Origin: Chloroflexia bacterium
Lineage (GTDB): Bacteria > Chloroflexota > Chloroflexia > Thermomicrobiales > UBA6265
Direction of reading: 5' to 3'
NCBI GenBank assembly: GCA_013698305.1
Contig: JACCVC010000043.1
Span: 1-8,974, forward strand
DNA length: 8,974 nt
How positions within the stretch are numbered: position 1 is the stretch's first letter; every line of letters starts with the position of its first letter. Below the pieces are notes generated by a model that was not told the origin of the DNA, ran no database searches, and saw nothing but the letters and a program-made list of their open reading frames with translations. Shown here in pieces: positions 1-6,301 of this stretch. The position numbers and the translations under genes are program-made.

Positions 1-1
1 C

Positions 2-796
2 ACCACGACACTCTCGGCGGGCGCTGATCCCTTTCGTCTCGATCCCGAGTCGGTGAGAGATGCGCTGGATGACGGTGTTGCCTGCGTGGTGGTGCAATAC
101 CCGAACTTCTTTGGAACGATCGAGGACATCGAGCGGATTGCGGTCATCGTGCACGAAGCGGGAGCGCTGCTGGTTGTGAATACCACGCCGGTACCACTGG
201 CAATGCTTCGATCACCCGGATCGCTCGGGGCGGACATCGCGTCGGCGGAAGGTCAGCCGCTCGGAGTTCCGCCCGGATATGGCGGCCCTTACGTCGGCTT
301 GCTTGCGACGGGAAAGAGTCACGTGCGTCAGATGCCAGGAAGACTGGCGGGCATCACGACTGACGCCACCGGCAAGCGCGGCTACGTATTGACGCTCCAG
401 ACACGCGAGCAGCACATTCGGCGCGAAAAGGCGACCAGCAACATTTGCACGAATCAGGGTCTGATGGCGACGGCCGCCACGGTGTACATGTCAATCATGG
501 GTCCGGAGGGATTCCGCGAGGTCGCACAGCGCAGCTATGCCAATGCTCATTACCTTGCCCGGCAGGTCAGCGCAAAGCCTGGCTATGCGGTGATAAACAC
601 CGGCGAGTTCTTCCACGAGTTCGTCGTCAAGTGTCCCGAATCCGCGGCCACCACAAACCGGTTATTGCTCGATCAGGGGATACTTGGCGGACTTGATCTT
701 GGCACGGTCGAACCAGGCATGGCGGCGTACATGCTGGTTTGCGCCACGGAGCTTCATACGCGATCGTCAATCGATCGATTTGTCGAGGCCCTATAG
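2..796 (+). CDS. gcvPA: Glycine dehydrogenase (decarboxylating) subunit 1, C-terminal part (5' truncated by window)
   Basis: This is the C-terminal 264 residues of the alpha-type half of the glycine cleavage P-protein. With subunit GcvPB it decarboxylates glycine and passes the aminomethyl group to lipoyl-GcvH in the cytoplasm. The reading frame is open from base 2, so the start lies upstream; full subunits are about 440-450 residues. Family signatures seen here are QPLGVPPGYGGPYVG, the stretch RQMPGRLAGITTD, and the strongly conserved TLQTREQHIRREKATSNIC followed by TNQGLMA. The C-terminus (LVCATELHTRSSIDRFVEAL) matches the usual end of GcvPA, so the gene is complete on this side. The PLP lysine belongs to GcvPB and is not expected here. 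No gcvPB follows: the next gene is der, 122 bases away. Identity is nearly certain. Confidence 0.95.
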   Translation, partial: TTTLSAGADPFRLDPESVRDALDDGVACVVVQYPNFFGTIEDIERIAVIVHEAGALLVVNTTPVPLAMLRSPGSLGADIASAEGQPLGVPPGYGGPYVGLLATGKSHVRQMPGRLAGITTDATGKRGYVLTLQTREQHIRREKATSNICTNQGLMATAATVYMSIMGPEGFREVAQRSYANAHYLARQVSAKPGYAVINTGEFFHEFVVKCPESAATTNRLLLDQGILGGLDLGTVEPGMAAYMLVCATELHTRSSIDRFVEAL

Positions 797-822
797 CGAT
801 CTCGTGCGTCGCAAATGGCTGC

Positions 823-831
823 TGATATACT
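823..831 (+). promoter_or_regulatory. Possible extended -10 promoter element for der
   Basis: In the 122-base gap between gcvPA and der there is TGATATACT, an extended -10 (TG, one base, then TATACT, 5 of 6 to TATAAT). No matching -35 hexamer lies 17 bases upstream, which an extended -10 can tolerate. Transcription would begin near 838, giving a leader of about 80 bases before the der start. The call rests on this motif alone; der could equally be read through from gcvPA, since no terminator hairpin is seen in the gap. Confidence 0.25.
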
Positions 832-918
832 GCTTTGTGTTCGTGCGATGGGCGGGAAGCACGGGTGCATATATGAATCTGGCGCTGCCGCGTAGTAGTT
901 TGAACTGACGGGATACCT

Positions 919-2265
919 GTGTCGAAACCAATTGTGGCCCTGGTGGGGCGACCCAACGTTGGCAAGTCCACGCTGTTCAACCGTTTGATCGGAGAACGGC
1001 GGGCCATTGTGCAGAATGAGCCAGGCACTACTCGCGATCGCGTGTACGGCTCGTCTGACTGGAATGGCGTTGACTTTACGATCATCGACACGGGCGGGCT
1101 GTTGGAAGAGACAGATATCCCTGCTGACGAAACGGAGTTGCGTCGCCTGATCGCCCGGCAAACAAGAAACCAGGCCGCAATCGCCATCAGCGAAGCCGAC
1201 GTCATCGTGATGCTGGTCGACTCGAGAACCGGGCCGACTCCGCAGGATATCGAGATCTCGGAAATGCTTCGGAGGTCGAACAAGCCTACGCTGCTGGCGG
1301 CGAACAAGGCGGAGCGCAGCGACCTTCGCATTGGAGCCTACGAGTTCTACGATCTCGGTTTGGGGGAGCCGGTTGCCATCTCTGCCTATCATGGTAATGG
1401 AACCGGTGATCTGCTCGATCGCATCATTGAGGAGTTGCCCGAAGGTGAGCCGGAGACCGAGATCGATGGCCCCAAGATCGCCATCGTTGGTCGTCCCAAC
1501 GTTGGCAAGAGCCGATTGCTCAACGCCTTGCTCGGGCAGGAACGCGCCATTGTCAGTGACGAGCCGGGCACTACGCGCGACAGCCTGGACACGGTGATCG
1601 AGTGGGAAGGCCGGCAGGTCATGCTGATCGACACCGCCGGCATTCGACGCAGGGGCCGGGTGGAGGCGGGGATCGAACGGTTCAGTGTCATGCGCTCCAT
1701 GCGGGCGATCGATCGCGCCGATGTCGTGTTGCTTGTGATTGATGCAACCGAGGATTTTACGGCTCAGGACCTGCATATTGCAGGCTATGTCGAAGAGCAA
1801 AAGAAGGGCATGGTCGTCGTCGTCAACAAATGGGACCTTGTCGACAAGGATTCCAAGACGATGAATGAGTACCGGACGCGGGCCCAGCGTCAGCTCGATT
1901 TTATGCCATATGCTCCGCTCACGTTCATCTCGGCAATTCGGGGCCAGCGAGTGTCCCAGGCGCTTGAAGCGGCGTTGGAGGTGGTGGAGGAGCGGAAAAA
2001 GCGGGTGAGTACCGCGGCACTGAATCGACTGCTCAAGGACGCCGTGGCTAAGCATCCGCCACCGTCCAAGCCAGGCAAATGGGTGAGATTTTTCTACGCG
2101 ACCCAGGCTGATGTCGCGCCACCGACGTTCATCTTCTTCTGCAACGAGCCGAAGATGATTCACTTCTCCTATCGTCGCTATATAGAGAATGAGCTTCGAG
2201 AGTCATTCGGGTATACCGGCACTCCACTGCGGATTTCCTTCCGCGGACGCCACGATACGCCGTAA
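919..2265 (+). CDS. der: Ribosome assembly GTPase Der (EngA)
   Basis: Der is a cytoplasmic GTPase with two tandem G domains and a C-terminal KH-like domain, needed for maturation of the 50S ribosomal subunit. In these 448 residues (family about 435-490) the first G domain has GRPNVGKS (10-17), PGTTRD (35-40), DTGG (57-60), NKAE (129-132) and SA (155-156). The second has GRPNVGKS (191-198), PGTTRD (216-221), DTAG (238-241), NKWD (303-306) and SA (338-339). The KH-like part spans about 352-448. The GTG start gives the usual N-terminus MSKPIVALVGRPNVGKS; its ribosome site is weak (GGGA at 910-913). The first G4 motif carries Glu instead of Asp, a variant I recall from some other Der proteins, and R199 follows the second P-loop where Ser or Thr is usual. 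The stop overlaps the plsY start by one base. Confidence 0.97.
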   Translation: MSKPIVALVGRPNVGKSTLFNRLIGERRAIVQNEPGTTRDRVYGSSDWNGVDFTIIDTGGLLEETDIPADETELRRLIARQTRNQAAIAISEADVIVMLVDSRTGPTPQDIEISEMLRRSNKPTLLAANKAERSDLRIGAYEFYDLGLGEPVAISAYHGNGTGDLLDRIIEELPEGEPETEIDGPKIAIVGRPNVGKSRLLNALLGQERAIVSDEPGTTRDSLDTVIEWEGRQVMLIDTAGIRRRGRVEAGIERFSVMRSMRAIDRADVVLLVIDATEDFTAQDLHIAGYVEEQKKGMVVVVNKWDLVDKDSKTMNEYRTRAQRQLDFMPYAPLTFISAIRGQRVSQALEAALEVVEERKKRVSTAALNRLLKDAVAKHPPPSKPGKWVRFFYATQADVAPPTFIFFCNEPKMIHFSYRRYIENELRESFGYTGTPLRISFRGRHDTP

Positions 2266-2894
2266 TGACCGGGCTGGCGATTGCCGCCGTCGCGATCGCC
2301 GCGGCGTACTTCTCGGGCAGTGTGCCGTGGGGCGTCGTGCTGGGACGCATGTTCAAGGGCGTCGACATCCGCAACTACGGTAGCGGCAACACTGGCGCTA
2401 CCAACTCGCTTCGATACCTTGGATGGAAAATCGCTGTTTCCGTCGGTGTTCTCGACGTGTTCAAGGGACTCTTGCCCGTGGTGATCGCACGGTGGCTGGG
2501 CGCTCCGGACGGGTTGGTCGCCGTGATGGCGGTGGCGGCGACAATCGGGCACTGCTGGTGCCCGTTCATGAAGTTTCGCGGCGGCAAAGGGATGGCTACC
2601 GGCGGCGGAGCGGCAATCGGAATGCTCCCGATCCTCATCCTGATGCTTCCGCTGATGATACTGATCGTCGCGATTACCAGATACGTGTCGCTCGCGTCAC
2701 TTATCGTGACCGTGACGGGGACAACCATGGCGTTTGCCTTCGCGGCGACGACCGACTTTCCGTGGAGTCATGCGGCGGCGGTACTCTTTATATCGGTTAT
2801 CGTCATCGGCAAGCACCGAGGCAACATCGCACGTCTCAGGGCAGGGGAGGAGCGACGGTTCGGCGCGTCCGAGGTTCATGGCGAAGCGGACTAG
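2265..2894 (+). CDS. plsY: Acyl-phosphate:glycerol-3-phosphate acyltransferase PlsY
   Basis: PlsY is an integral membrane enzyme that moves the acyl group from acyl-phosphate (made by PlsX) to glycerol-3-phosphate, giving lysophosphatidic acid, the first step of bacterial phospholipid synthesis. The 209 residues carry all three cytoplasmic family motifs: GS near the N-terminus (18-19) with DIRNYGSGNTGATN (34-47); GHCWCPFMKFRGGKGMAT (95-112); and HRGNIARLRAGEERR (184-198). Hydrophobic segments lie between them (about 1-25, 54-78, 83-99, 113-160, 168-182). Length is normal for the family. The ATG overlaps the last base of the der stop (TAATG), so translation is probably coupled to der. The second motif has Cys-Trp-Cys where Val/Phe-type residues are commoner. 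Its stop codon is shared in antisense with galE. Confidence 0.96.
   Translation: MTGLAIAAVAIAAAYFSGSVPWGVVLGRMFKGVDIRNYGSGNTGATNSLRYLGWKIAVSVGVLDVFKGLLPVVIARWLGAPDGLVAVMAVAATIGHCWCPFMKFRGGKGMATGGGAAIGMLPILILMLPLMILIVAITRYVSLASLIVTVTGTTMAFAFAATTDFPWSHAAAVLFISVIVIGKHRGNIARLRAGEERRFGASEVHGEAD
2891..2894. other. Palindromic CTAG used as stop codon by two convergent genes
   Basis: plsY ends with TAG at 2892-2894 on the plus strand and galE ends with TAG on the minus strand, read from 2893-2891. The two stops share the palindrome CTAG, so the genes overlap tail to tail by four bases. No intergenic space remains for a terminator, so each transcript must end inside the other gene or be ended by another mechanism such as Rho. 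Confidence 0.95.
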
Positions 2895-3868
2895 TCTTTA
2901 TAGCCCCTTGGGTTTGCCTGGAACCACTCCCAAGCGGATCCGATCATTTGATCCAAAGTGGAGTTGCCAGGTGACCACTCGAACGTCTCGCGAGCCTTCG
3001 ACGAATCCGCGATCAATGCGGCTGGGTCTCCCTCCCGCCTGGGACCATAGGTGATCGGCAGCGATTGCCCTGTGACTCGTTCGACCGCGTCAACGATTTG
3101 CTGCACCGAGAAGCCACTGGCGGTCCCCAGATTCATGGCCCCCAGTGGTTGATCCAGTTGTTCAATGGCGGCGATGTGGGCGTCGACGAGGTCGATCACA
3201 TGGACGTAGTCCCGAACTGCCGTGCCGTCCTCCGTATCGTAATCGGTGCCGAAGATCGTGAACTGGCCGCTCCCGTCCAGCAGCGTCTTCAGCGCCACTG
3301 GGATCAGATGGGTTTCCGGGTCGTGATCCTCGCCTCGGTCTTTGGTCGCGCCAGCCACGTTGAAATACCGAAAGATTGCGTGGTTGATGCCATAGCGATC
3401 GGCATACGTGGACAGCATTTGTTCGGTCATCCATTTGGACTGCCCGTACGGATTGATCGGTCGCTTTGGTGCGTCCTCGTGTATGGGGAGCGATTCAGGT
3501 TCGCCATAGACAGAGGCGGTGGACGAGAGGACGAATCGCGTGATCCCCGCCTTGCGCGCCGCTTCGAGTAAATGCAACCCACCGCCGGTGTTTGTCTCGA
3601 AATATGCCCCCGGCTCCCTGACGCTTTCAGGCACGAGCGTCAACGCCGCGAAGTGCATCACCGCATCCGCCTGGGCGCATCGGACCGCCGTCGAGGTCGC
3701 GGCCCCGTGTCGAAGATCACATTCGACGATGGTCGCTGAAGGGTGGACGGACGCAGGATGTCCCCTCGCGAAGTTGTCGATGACGGTGACGTTGTGCCCG
3801 GCTTTCACGAGCCGTTCAACCGCGATGCTGCCGATATAGCCGCCGCCGCCAGTTACAATCACGCGCAT
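2891..3868 (-). CDS. galE: UDP-glucose 4-epimerase (GalE family)
   Basis: A short-chain dehydrogenase-type NAD-dependent epimerase that interconverts UDP-glucose and UDP-galactose, supplying galactose for polysaccharides and glycolipids. It has 325 residues (family about 325-340). The N-terminal Rossmann motif is TGGGGYIGS (6-14), with D31 after the second strand to bind the adenosine ribose. The catalytic region shows LSSTASVYGE (114-123) and the YxxxK pair Y141/K145 in NPYGQSKWMTEQ. RYFNVAGA (167-174) and AVRDYVHVIDL (217-227) are typical of GalE. The start at 3868 is chosen because MRVIVTGGGGYIGS begins directly with the first strand and AGGGGA lies 8 bases upstream; the frame stays open to 3958, but that extension has no family character. 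Substrate could be another UDP-sugar; epimerase function is secure. Confidence 0.93.
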   Translation of the reverse strand: MRVIVTGGGGYIGSIAVERLVKAGHNVTVIDNFARGHPASVHPSATIVECDLRHGAATSTAVRCAQADAVMHFAALTLVPESVREPGAYFETNTGGGLHLLEAARKAGITRFVLSSTASVYGEPESLPIHEDAPKRPINPYGQSKWMTEQMLSTYADRYGINHAIFRYFNVAGATKDRGEDHDPETHLIPVALKTLLDGSGQFTIFGTDYDTEDGTAVRDYVHVIDLVDAHIAAIEQLDQPLGAMNLGTASGFSVQQIVDAVERVTGQSLPITYGPRREGDPAALIADSSKARETFEWSPGNSTLDQMIGSAWEWFQANPRGYKD

Positions 3869-4049
3869 CTGAAGTTCCCCTACCGAGCGGCATAAAACCG
3901 CTAAACACTGCCCAAATTGAGGGCAGAAGCTCGCAATCACCATGGTACACTTCGGCAATTATCGGCGCTTGACCATGAGCCCTAGCCCGCGCAATGTTTG
4001 AAGATTCCAACATGTATCAGCGCCGAATTCGTTCCAGGGAGAATCTGCC
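3869..4049. promoter_or_regulatory. Divergent intergenic region between galE and glyA
   Basis: This 181-base spacer must serve both galE (minus) and glyA (plus). Two small stem-loops lie on the galE side: agcgg/ccgct at 3886-3890 and 3898-3902 (7-base loop), and ctgccc/gggcag at 3908-3913 and 3921-3926 (7-base loop). They could form in the galE leader RNA. On the glyA side TTGACC at 3969-3974 is a good -35 candidate, but the best -10 at 18 bases (AATGTT, 3993-3998) matches only 3 of 6. glyA has a clear ribosome site, AGGGAGA at 4036-4042. I see no recognisable riboswitch. Confidence 0.35.
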
Positions 4050-5324
4050 ATGACCGCCTCCGAATCGCTTGCTGCGTTCGATCCAGAAGTTTCTGCCGCG
4101 GTCGGGCGGGAGGAGCAGCGACAGCGCGAAGGCATCGAGTTGATCGCTTCCGAGAACTATGTCAGCGAAGCCGTCCTCGCGGCTGTCGGTTCGGTACTCA
4201 CCAACAAGTATGCCGAGGGCCTTCCTGGCAAGCGATATTACGGGGGTTGCGAGTTTGTCGACGTGGTCGAAGAGTTGGCCATCGACCGAGCGAAGGTCCT
4301 GTTTGGCGCCGGGCACGCCAATGTCCAGCCGCACTCCGGCGCCAACGCGAACCTGGCGGCGTATTTCGCGCTCTTGGAGCATGGCGACACGATCCTGGGG
4401 TTGAGCCTCTCGGAGGGAGGTCATCTGACCCACGGAACCAAGGTGAATTTCTCCGGTCGGTTCTTCAACGCCGAGATGTATGGGGTGGACGCAGAAACAG
4501 GCCTGCTGGACTACGATGCGATCCTCGCTCAGGCGAAGGAGGCACGTCCACGTGGCATCATCTGCGGCGCCAGCGCTTACAGCCGCGTGATCGACTTCTC
4601 GCGGTTTCGGGCGATTGCCGATGAAGTGGGCGCATACCTGTTCGCGGACATCGCCCATATCGCCGGGCTGGTTGTGGCAGGGGAGCATCCAACCTCGATC
4701 GGTCACGCGCACATCACCACCACGACGACCCACAAAACGCTGCGGGGGCCACGCGCAGGACTGATTCTGTGCGGCGAGGAGCACGCCAAGGCGGTAGACA
4801 AGACGGTGTTCCCAGGTATGCAGGGCGGACCGCTCATGCACGTAATCGCTGGCAAGGCGGTGGCGTTCCTCGAAGCGATGCAGCCGTCATTCAATTCCTA
4901 CGCGCGGCAGGTGATCGCCAACGCGCGAGCCATGGCAGCGGCGATGCAGGAACGCGGTTTTCCCGTGGTCTCCGGAGGCACAGACAATCACCTCTTCATG
5001 ATCGATGTGGGCTCAAAGGGCATCAGCGGTCGCAAGGCTGAGCGTATTCTCGACACGGTGGGCATCTCCGCGAATCGAAACACGATACCCGGCGATACGC
5101 GACCTCCGACTCAGGCGAGCGGTCTGCGAATAGGTACGCCAGCGATGACCACTCGCGGCTTTGCGGAAGAGGAGTGTGTTGTGGTGGCGGACCTGATCGC
5201 GCAGGTACTGGAAGCTCCGGAGGACGAATCGGTGCTGAAGAGAGTACGCGCAGAGGTACTCGAGCTCACCGTCGACTTCCCCGTTCCCGGCACGAACCCG
5301 TCCGCCATGCCAGTCGGTGGCTAG
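4050..5324 (+). CDS. glyA: Serine hydroxymethyltransferase
   Basis: GlyA is a cytoplasmic PLP enzyme that converts serine and tetrahydrofolate to glycine and 5,10-methylene-tetrahydrofolate, the main one-carbon source. The 424 residues match family length (about 415-430). Signatures in order: ELIASENYVSEAVLAAVGS (30-48), NKYAEGLPGKRYYGGCEFVD (52-71), NVQPHSGANANLAAY (91-105), LSLSEGGHLTHG (118-129), the PLP-binding site TTTTTHKTLRGPR with Schiff-base lysine K229, FPGMQGGP (254-261), and SGLRIGTPAMTTRGF (357-371). The ATG at 4050 has AGGGAGA seven bases upstream. It is functionally tied to gcvPA at the left edge, since the glycine cleavage system makes the same methylene-THF from glycine. It diverges from galE and ends 13 bases before a very long hairpin. 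Confidence 0.98.
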   Translation: MTASESLAAFDPEVSAAVGREEQRQREGIELIASENYVSEAVLAAVGSVLTNKYAEGLPGKRYYGGCEFVDVVEELAIDRAKVLFGAGHANVQPHSGANANLAAYFALLEHGDTILGLSLSEGGHLTHGTKVNFSGRFFNAEMYGVDAETGLLDYDAILAQAKEARPRGIICGASAYSRVIDFSRFRAIADEVGAYLFADIAHIAGLVVAGEHPTSIGHAHITTTTTHKTLRGPRAGLILCGEEHAKAVDKTVFPGMQGGPLMHVIAGKAVAFLEAMQPSFNSYARQVIANARAMAAAMQERGFPVVSGGTDNHLFMIDVGSKGISGRKAERILDTVGISANRNTIPGDTRPPTQASGLRIGTPAMTTRGFAEEECVVVADLIAQVLEAPEDESVLKRVRAEVLELTVDFPVPGTNPSAMPVGG

Positions 5325-5337
5325 AATCGAATGGCGG

Positions 5338-5388
5338 CAAACGCACGACGCGGTTCGGCAGCTTTTGCCGAACCGCGTTGTGCGTTTG
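5338..5388. terminator. Very long hairpin between convergent glyA and the rsfS group
   Basis: Bases 5338-5360 pair with 5366-5388 over 23 positions; the only imperfection is one G-U wobble on the plus-strand RNA (A-C on the opposite strand). The loop is gcttt (5361-5365). The stem starts 13 bases after the glyA stop and ends 22 bases before the end of the minus-strand small gene, so it probably acts as a bidirectional terminator or 3'-end stabiliser. There is no U tract on either side, so classic Rho-independent release is uncertain. A second short inverted repeat, ggcaa/ttgcc, follows at 5389-5401. Confidence 0.7.
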
Positions 5389-5410
5389 GGCAATGTTTGC
5401 CAATAGGAAC

Positions 5411-5596
5411 CTACTGAAGCAGTAGCTCGAACCTGAGTCGTTCTTCGTCGCTGTGGTCTTTACGATCCAACAGACTCCAAATCATCGAGAATAGCTGCAG
5501 AATGTACCGCCCAAGCAATGCGCCAAGCACAAAACCTGCGGTCGCCGCCCCAATTGTGGCCAATGTCAGCGTGAGAATGCTCGTGTTGGATTTCAT
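5411..5596 (-). CDS. Small membrane protein with glycine zipper, unknown function
   Basis: I do not recognise this 61-residue protein. It has a short polar N-terminus, a hydrophobic segment at about 7-28, a second shorter hydrophobic stretch (about 31-43), and a highly charged C-terminal tail (DRKDHSDEERLRFE). Gly21, Gly25 and Gly29 are spaced by four (GFVLGALLG), a glycine-zipper pattern that favours helix packing in membranes. It looks like a real gene: ATG at 5596 is preceded by GAGGAAAGG at correct spacing, and it lies 47 bases downstream of rsfS on the same strand, just before a strong hairpin. The hydrophobic composition is unlike a chance frame, and no other gene occupies this stretch. 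It may be co-transcribed with rsfS. Confidence 0.7.
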   Translation of the reverse strand: MKSNTSILTLTLATIGAATAGFVLGALLGRYILQLFSMIWSLLDRKDHSDEERLRFELLLQ

Positions 5597-5643
5597 TGGC
5601 GCACCTTTCCTCGCGGCACATGTTCGGGTTGTTGGCGGATGCT

Positions 5644-6027
5644 CTACTGGATGTCGAGCACGACCGGCGCATCCTGCCAGAGTTCTTCGAGGTTGTAAAA
5701 GCCGCGAAGCTCATCGCTGAAAACGTGAACCACCACATCGCCATAGTCGATCAGAATCCAACCGGACGCAGCGTCGCCTTCGATCCTGCTCGGCCTAGCC
5801 TGGCGGGATGCCAGCTCTTCGGTCAGTTGCCTGGTGATTGCCCGAAGTTGCCGTTCGTTTTCGCCTGAGCTGATAACAAAGAAGTCGGCCAACGTTGAAA
5901 TGCCCCGAATATCCATCACTCGCGTATGGTTCGCCGGCGTATCGGCAAGGATGTCAGCGATCGTAATCGCGAAATCGCGAATGTCCTCTTCGGTGGTCGT
6001 GGATATTGACTGGGATCGTTGCGTCAC
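5644..6027 (-). CDS. rsfS: Ribosome silencing factor RsfS
   Basis: RsfS binds ribosomal protein uL14 on the 50S subunit and blocks joining with 30S, lowering translation during starvation. The protein of 127 residues (family about 105-130) shows the conserved DUF143-type core: DIRGISTLADFFVISSG near the first third, then RIEGDAASGWILIDYGDVVV followed by HVFSDELRGFYNLEELW. The start is uncertain: GTG at 6033 and GTG at 6027 are in frame. GAGG at 6036-6033 overlaps the first and sits 5 bases before the second, so 6027 is chosen. The gene lies 52 bases after a tRNA and 47 bases before the small membrane protein, all on the minus strand. In many bacteria rsfS sits beside nadD; that gene is not present here. 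Confidence 0.95.
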   Translation of the reverse strand: MTQRSQSISTTTEEDIRDFAITIADILADTPANHTRVMDIRGISTLADFFVISSGENERQLRAITRQLTEELASRQARPSRIEGDAASGWILIDYGDVVVHVFSDELRGFYNLEELWQDAPVVLDIQ

Positions 6028-6079
6028 ATGCACCTCGTATATTTCTAGAGTAACGATGAAACCAACGTAGCGTAAACAG

Positions 6080-6151
6080 TGGGCCCGGCAGGGATCGAAC
6101 CTGCGACCAAAGGGTTATGAGCCCCGTGCTCTACCGCTGAGCTACAGGCCC
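6080..6151 (-). tRNA. tRNA with CAT anticodon (elongator Met or lysidine-type Ile2)
   Basis: The minus strand folds into a full cloverleaf of 72 bases: acceptor gggcctg with cgggccc (one T-G pair), T8-A9, D stem GCTC/GAGC, anticodon CAT at 6119-6117 in loop CTCATAA, five-base variable region TGGTC, T stem GCAGG/CCTGC with loop TTCGATC, and discriminator A at 6080. CCA is not encoded. G1-C72 is paired and the D stem has C11-G24, so it is not a bacterial initiator, although the anticodon stem holds three G-C pairs (with a C-T mismatch at 27-43). C4-G69 and C5-G68 are pairs reported as recognition elements for TilS on E. coli tRNA-Ile2, so this may read AUA as isoleucine after lysidine modification. 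The choice between Met and Ile2 is open. Confidence 0.93.
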
Positions 6152-6168
6152 GAACTGTTCGCGCCTCA

Positions 6169-6198
6169 AGTGTAACCGGGGCAGGGACCGGGTACCAA
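6169..6198 (-). promoter_or_regulatory. Probable promoter of the tRNA (and perhaps rsfS)
   Basis: On the minus strand TTGGTA (6198-6193, 4 of 6 to TTGACA) and TACACT (6174-6169, 4 of 6 to TATAAT) are separated by 18 bases. Transcription would start near 6162, about 11 bases before the tRNA 5' end, a sensible leader for RNase P processing. The position, between the hairpin behind the VWA gene and the tRNA, supports the call more than the motif scores do. Confidence 0.4.
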
Positions 6199-6230
6199 CA
6201 TCATCAACGTGCCCACCGCTAAGATGGCAC

Positions 6231-6262
6231 GAACCAGCGTGGGCATTCGCCCACGCTGGTTC
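6231..6262 (-). terminator. Perfect 14-bp hairpin downstream of the VWA gene
   Basis: Bases 6231-6244 and 6249-6262 are exact inverted repeats (gaaccagcgtgggc) around a four-base loop. The hairpin begins 40 bases beyond the VWA stop codon, and a tRNA promoter candidate follows, so it most likely ends the VWA transcript. As with the glyA hairpin, there is no run of U after the stem, so termination may be weak or Rho-aided. Confidence 0.6.
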
Positions 6263-6301
6263 CGTTAATTGTCACTCCCACGTCGAGTGCCGAGCACCCG
6301 G

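Noticed and set aside
769..780. 12-base palindrome AATCGATCGATT and several other CGATCG words in the window
   Set aside because: It lies inside gcvPA coding sequence, and CGATCG words are scattered without regular spacing; no operator or dispersed element can be argued.
815..895. 26-codon frame between gcvPA and der
   Set aside because: Too short, no ribosome site, and random-looking sequence.
754..2163. Long minus-strand open frame of 469 codons opposite der
   Set aside because: It is the antisense shadow of der. It even shows two similar blocks because der has two similar G domains. No ribosome site and no protein family character; the plus-strand product is certain.
3065..3571. Plus-strand open frame of 168 codons inside galE
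   Set aside because: Opposite strand of a confidently identified epimerase; the predicted peptide has no recognisable motif.
3869..3958. Upstream extension of galE by 30 codons
   Set aside because: The residues before MRVIVTGGGGYIGS have no family similarity, and the AGGGGA ribosome site fits the inner ATG.
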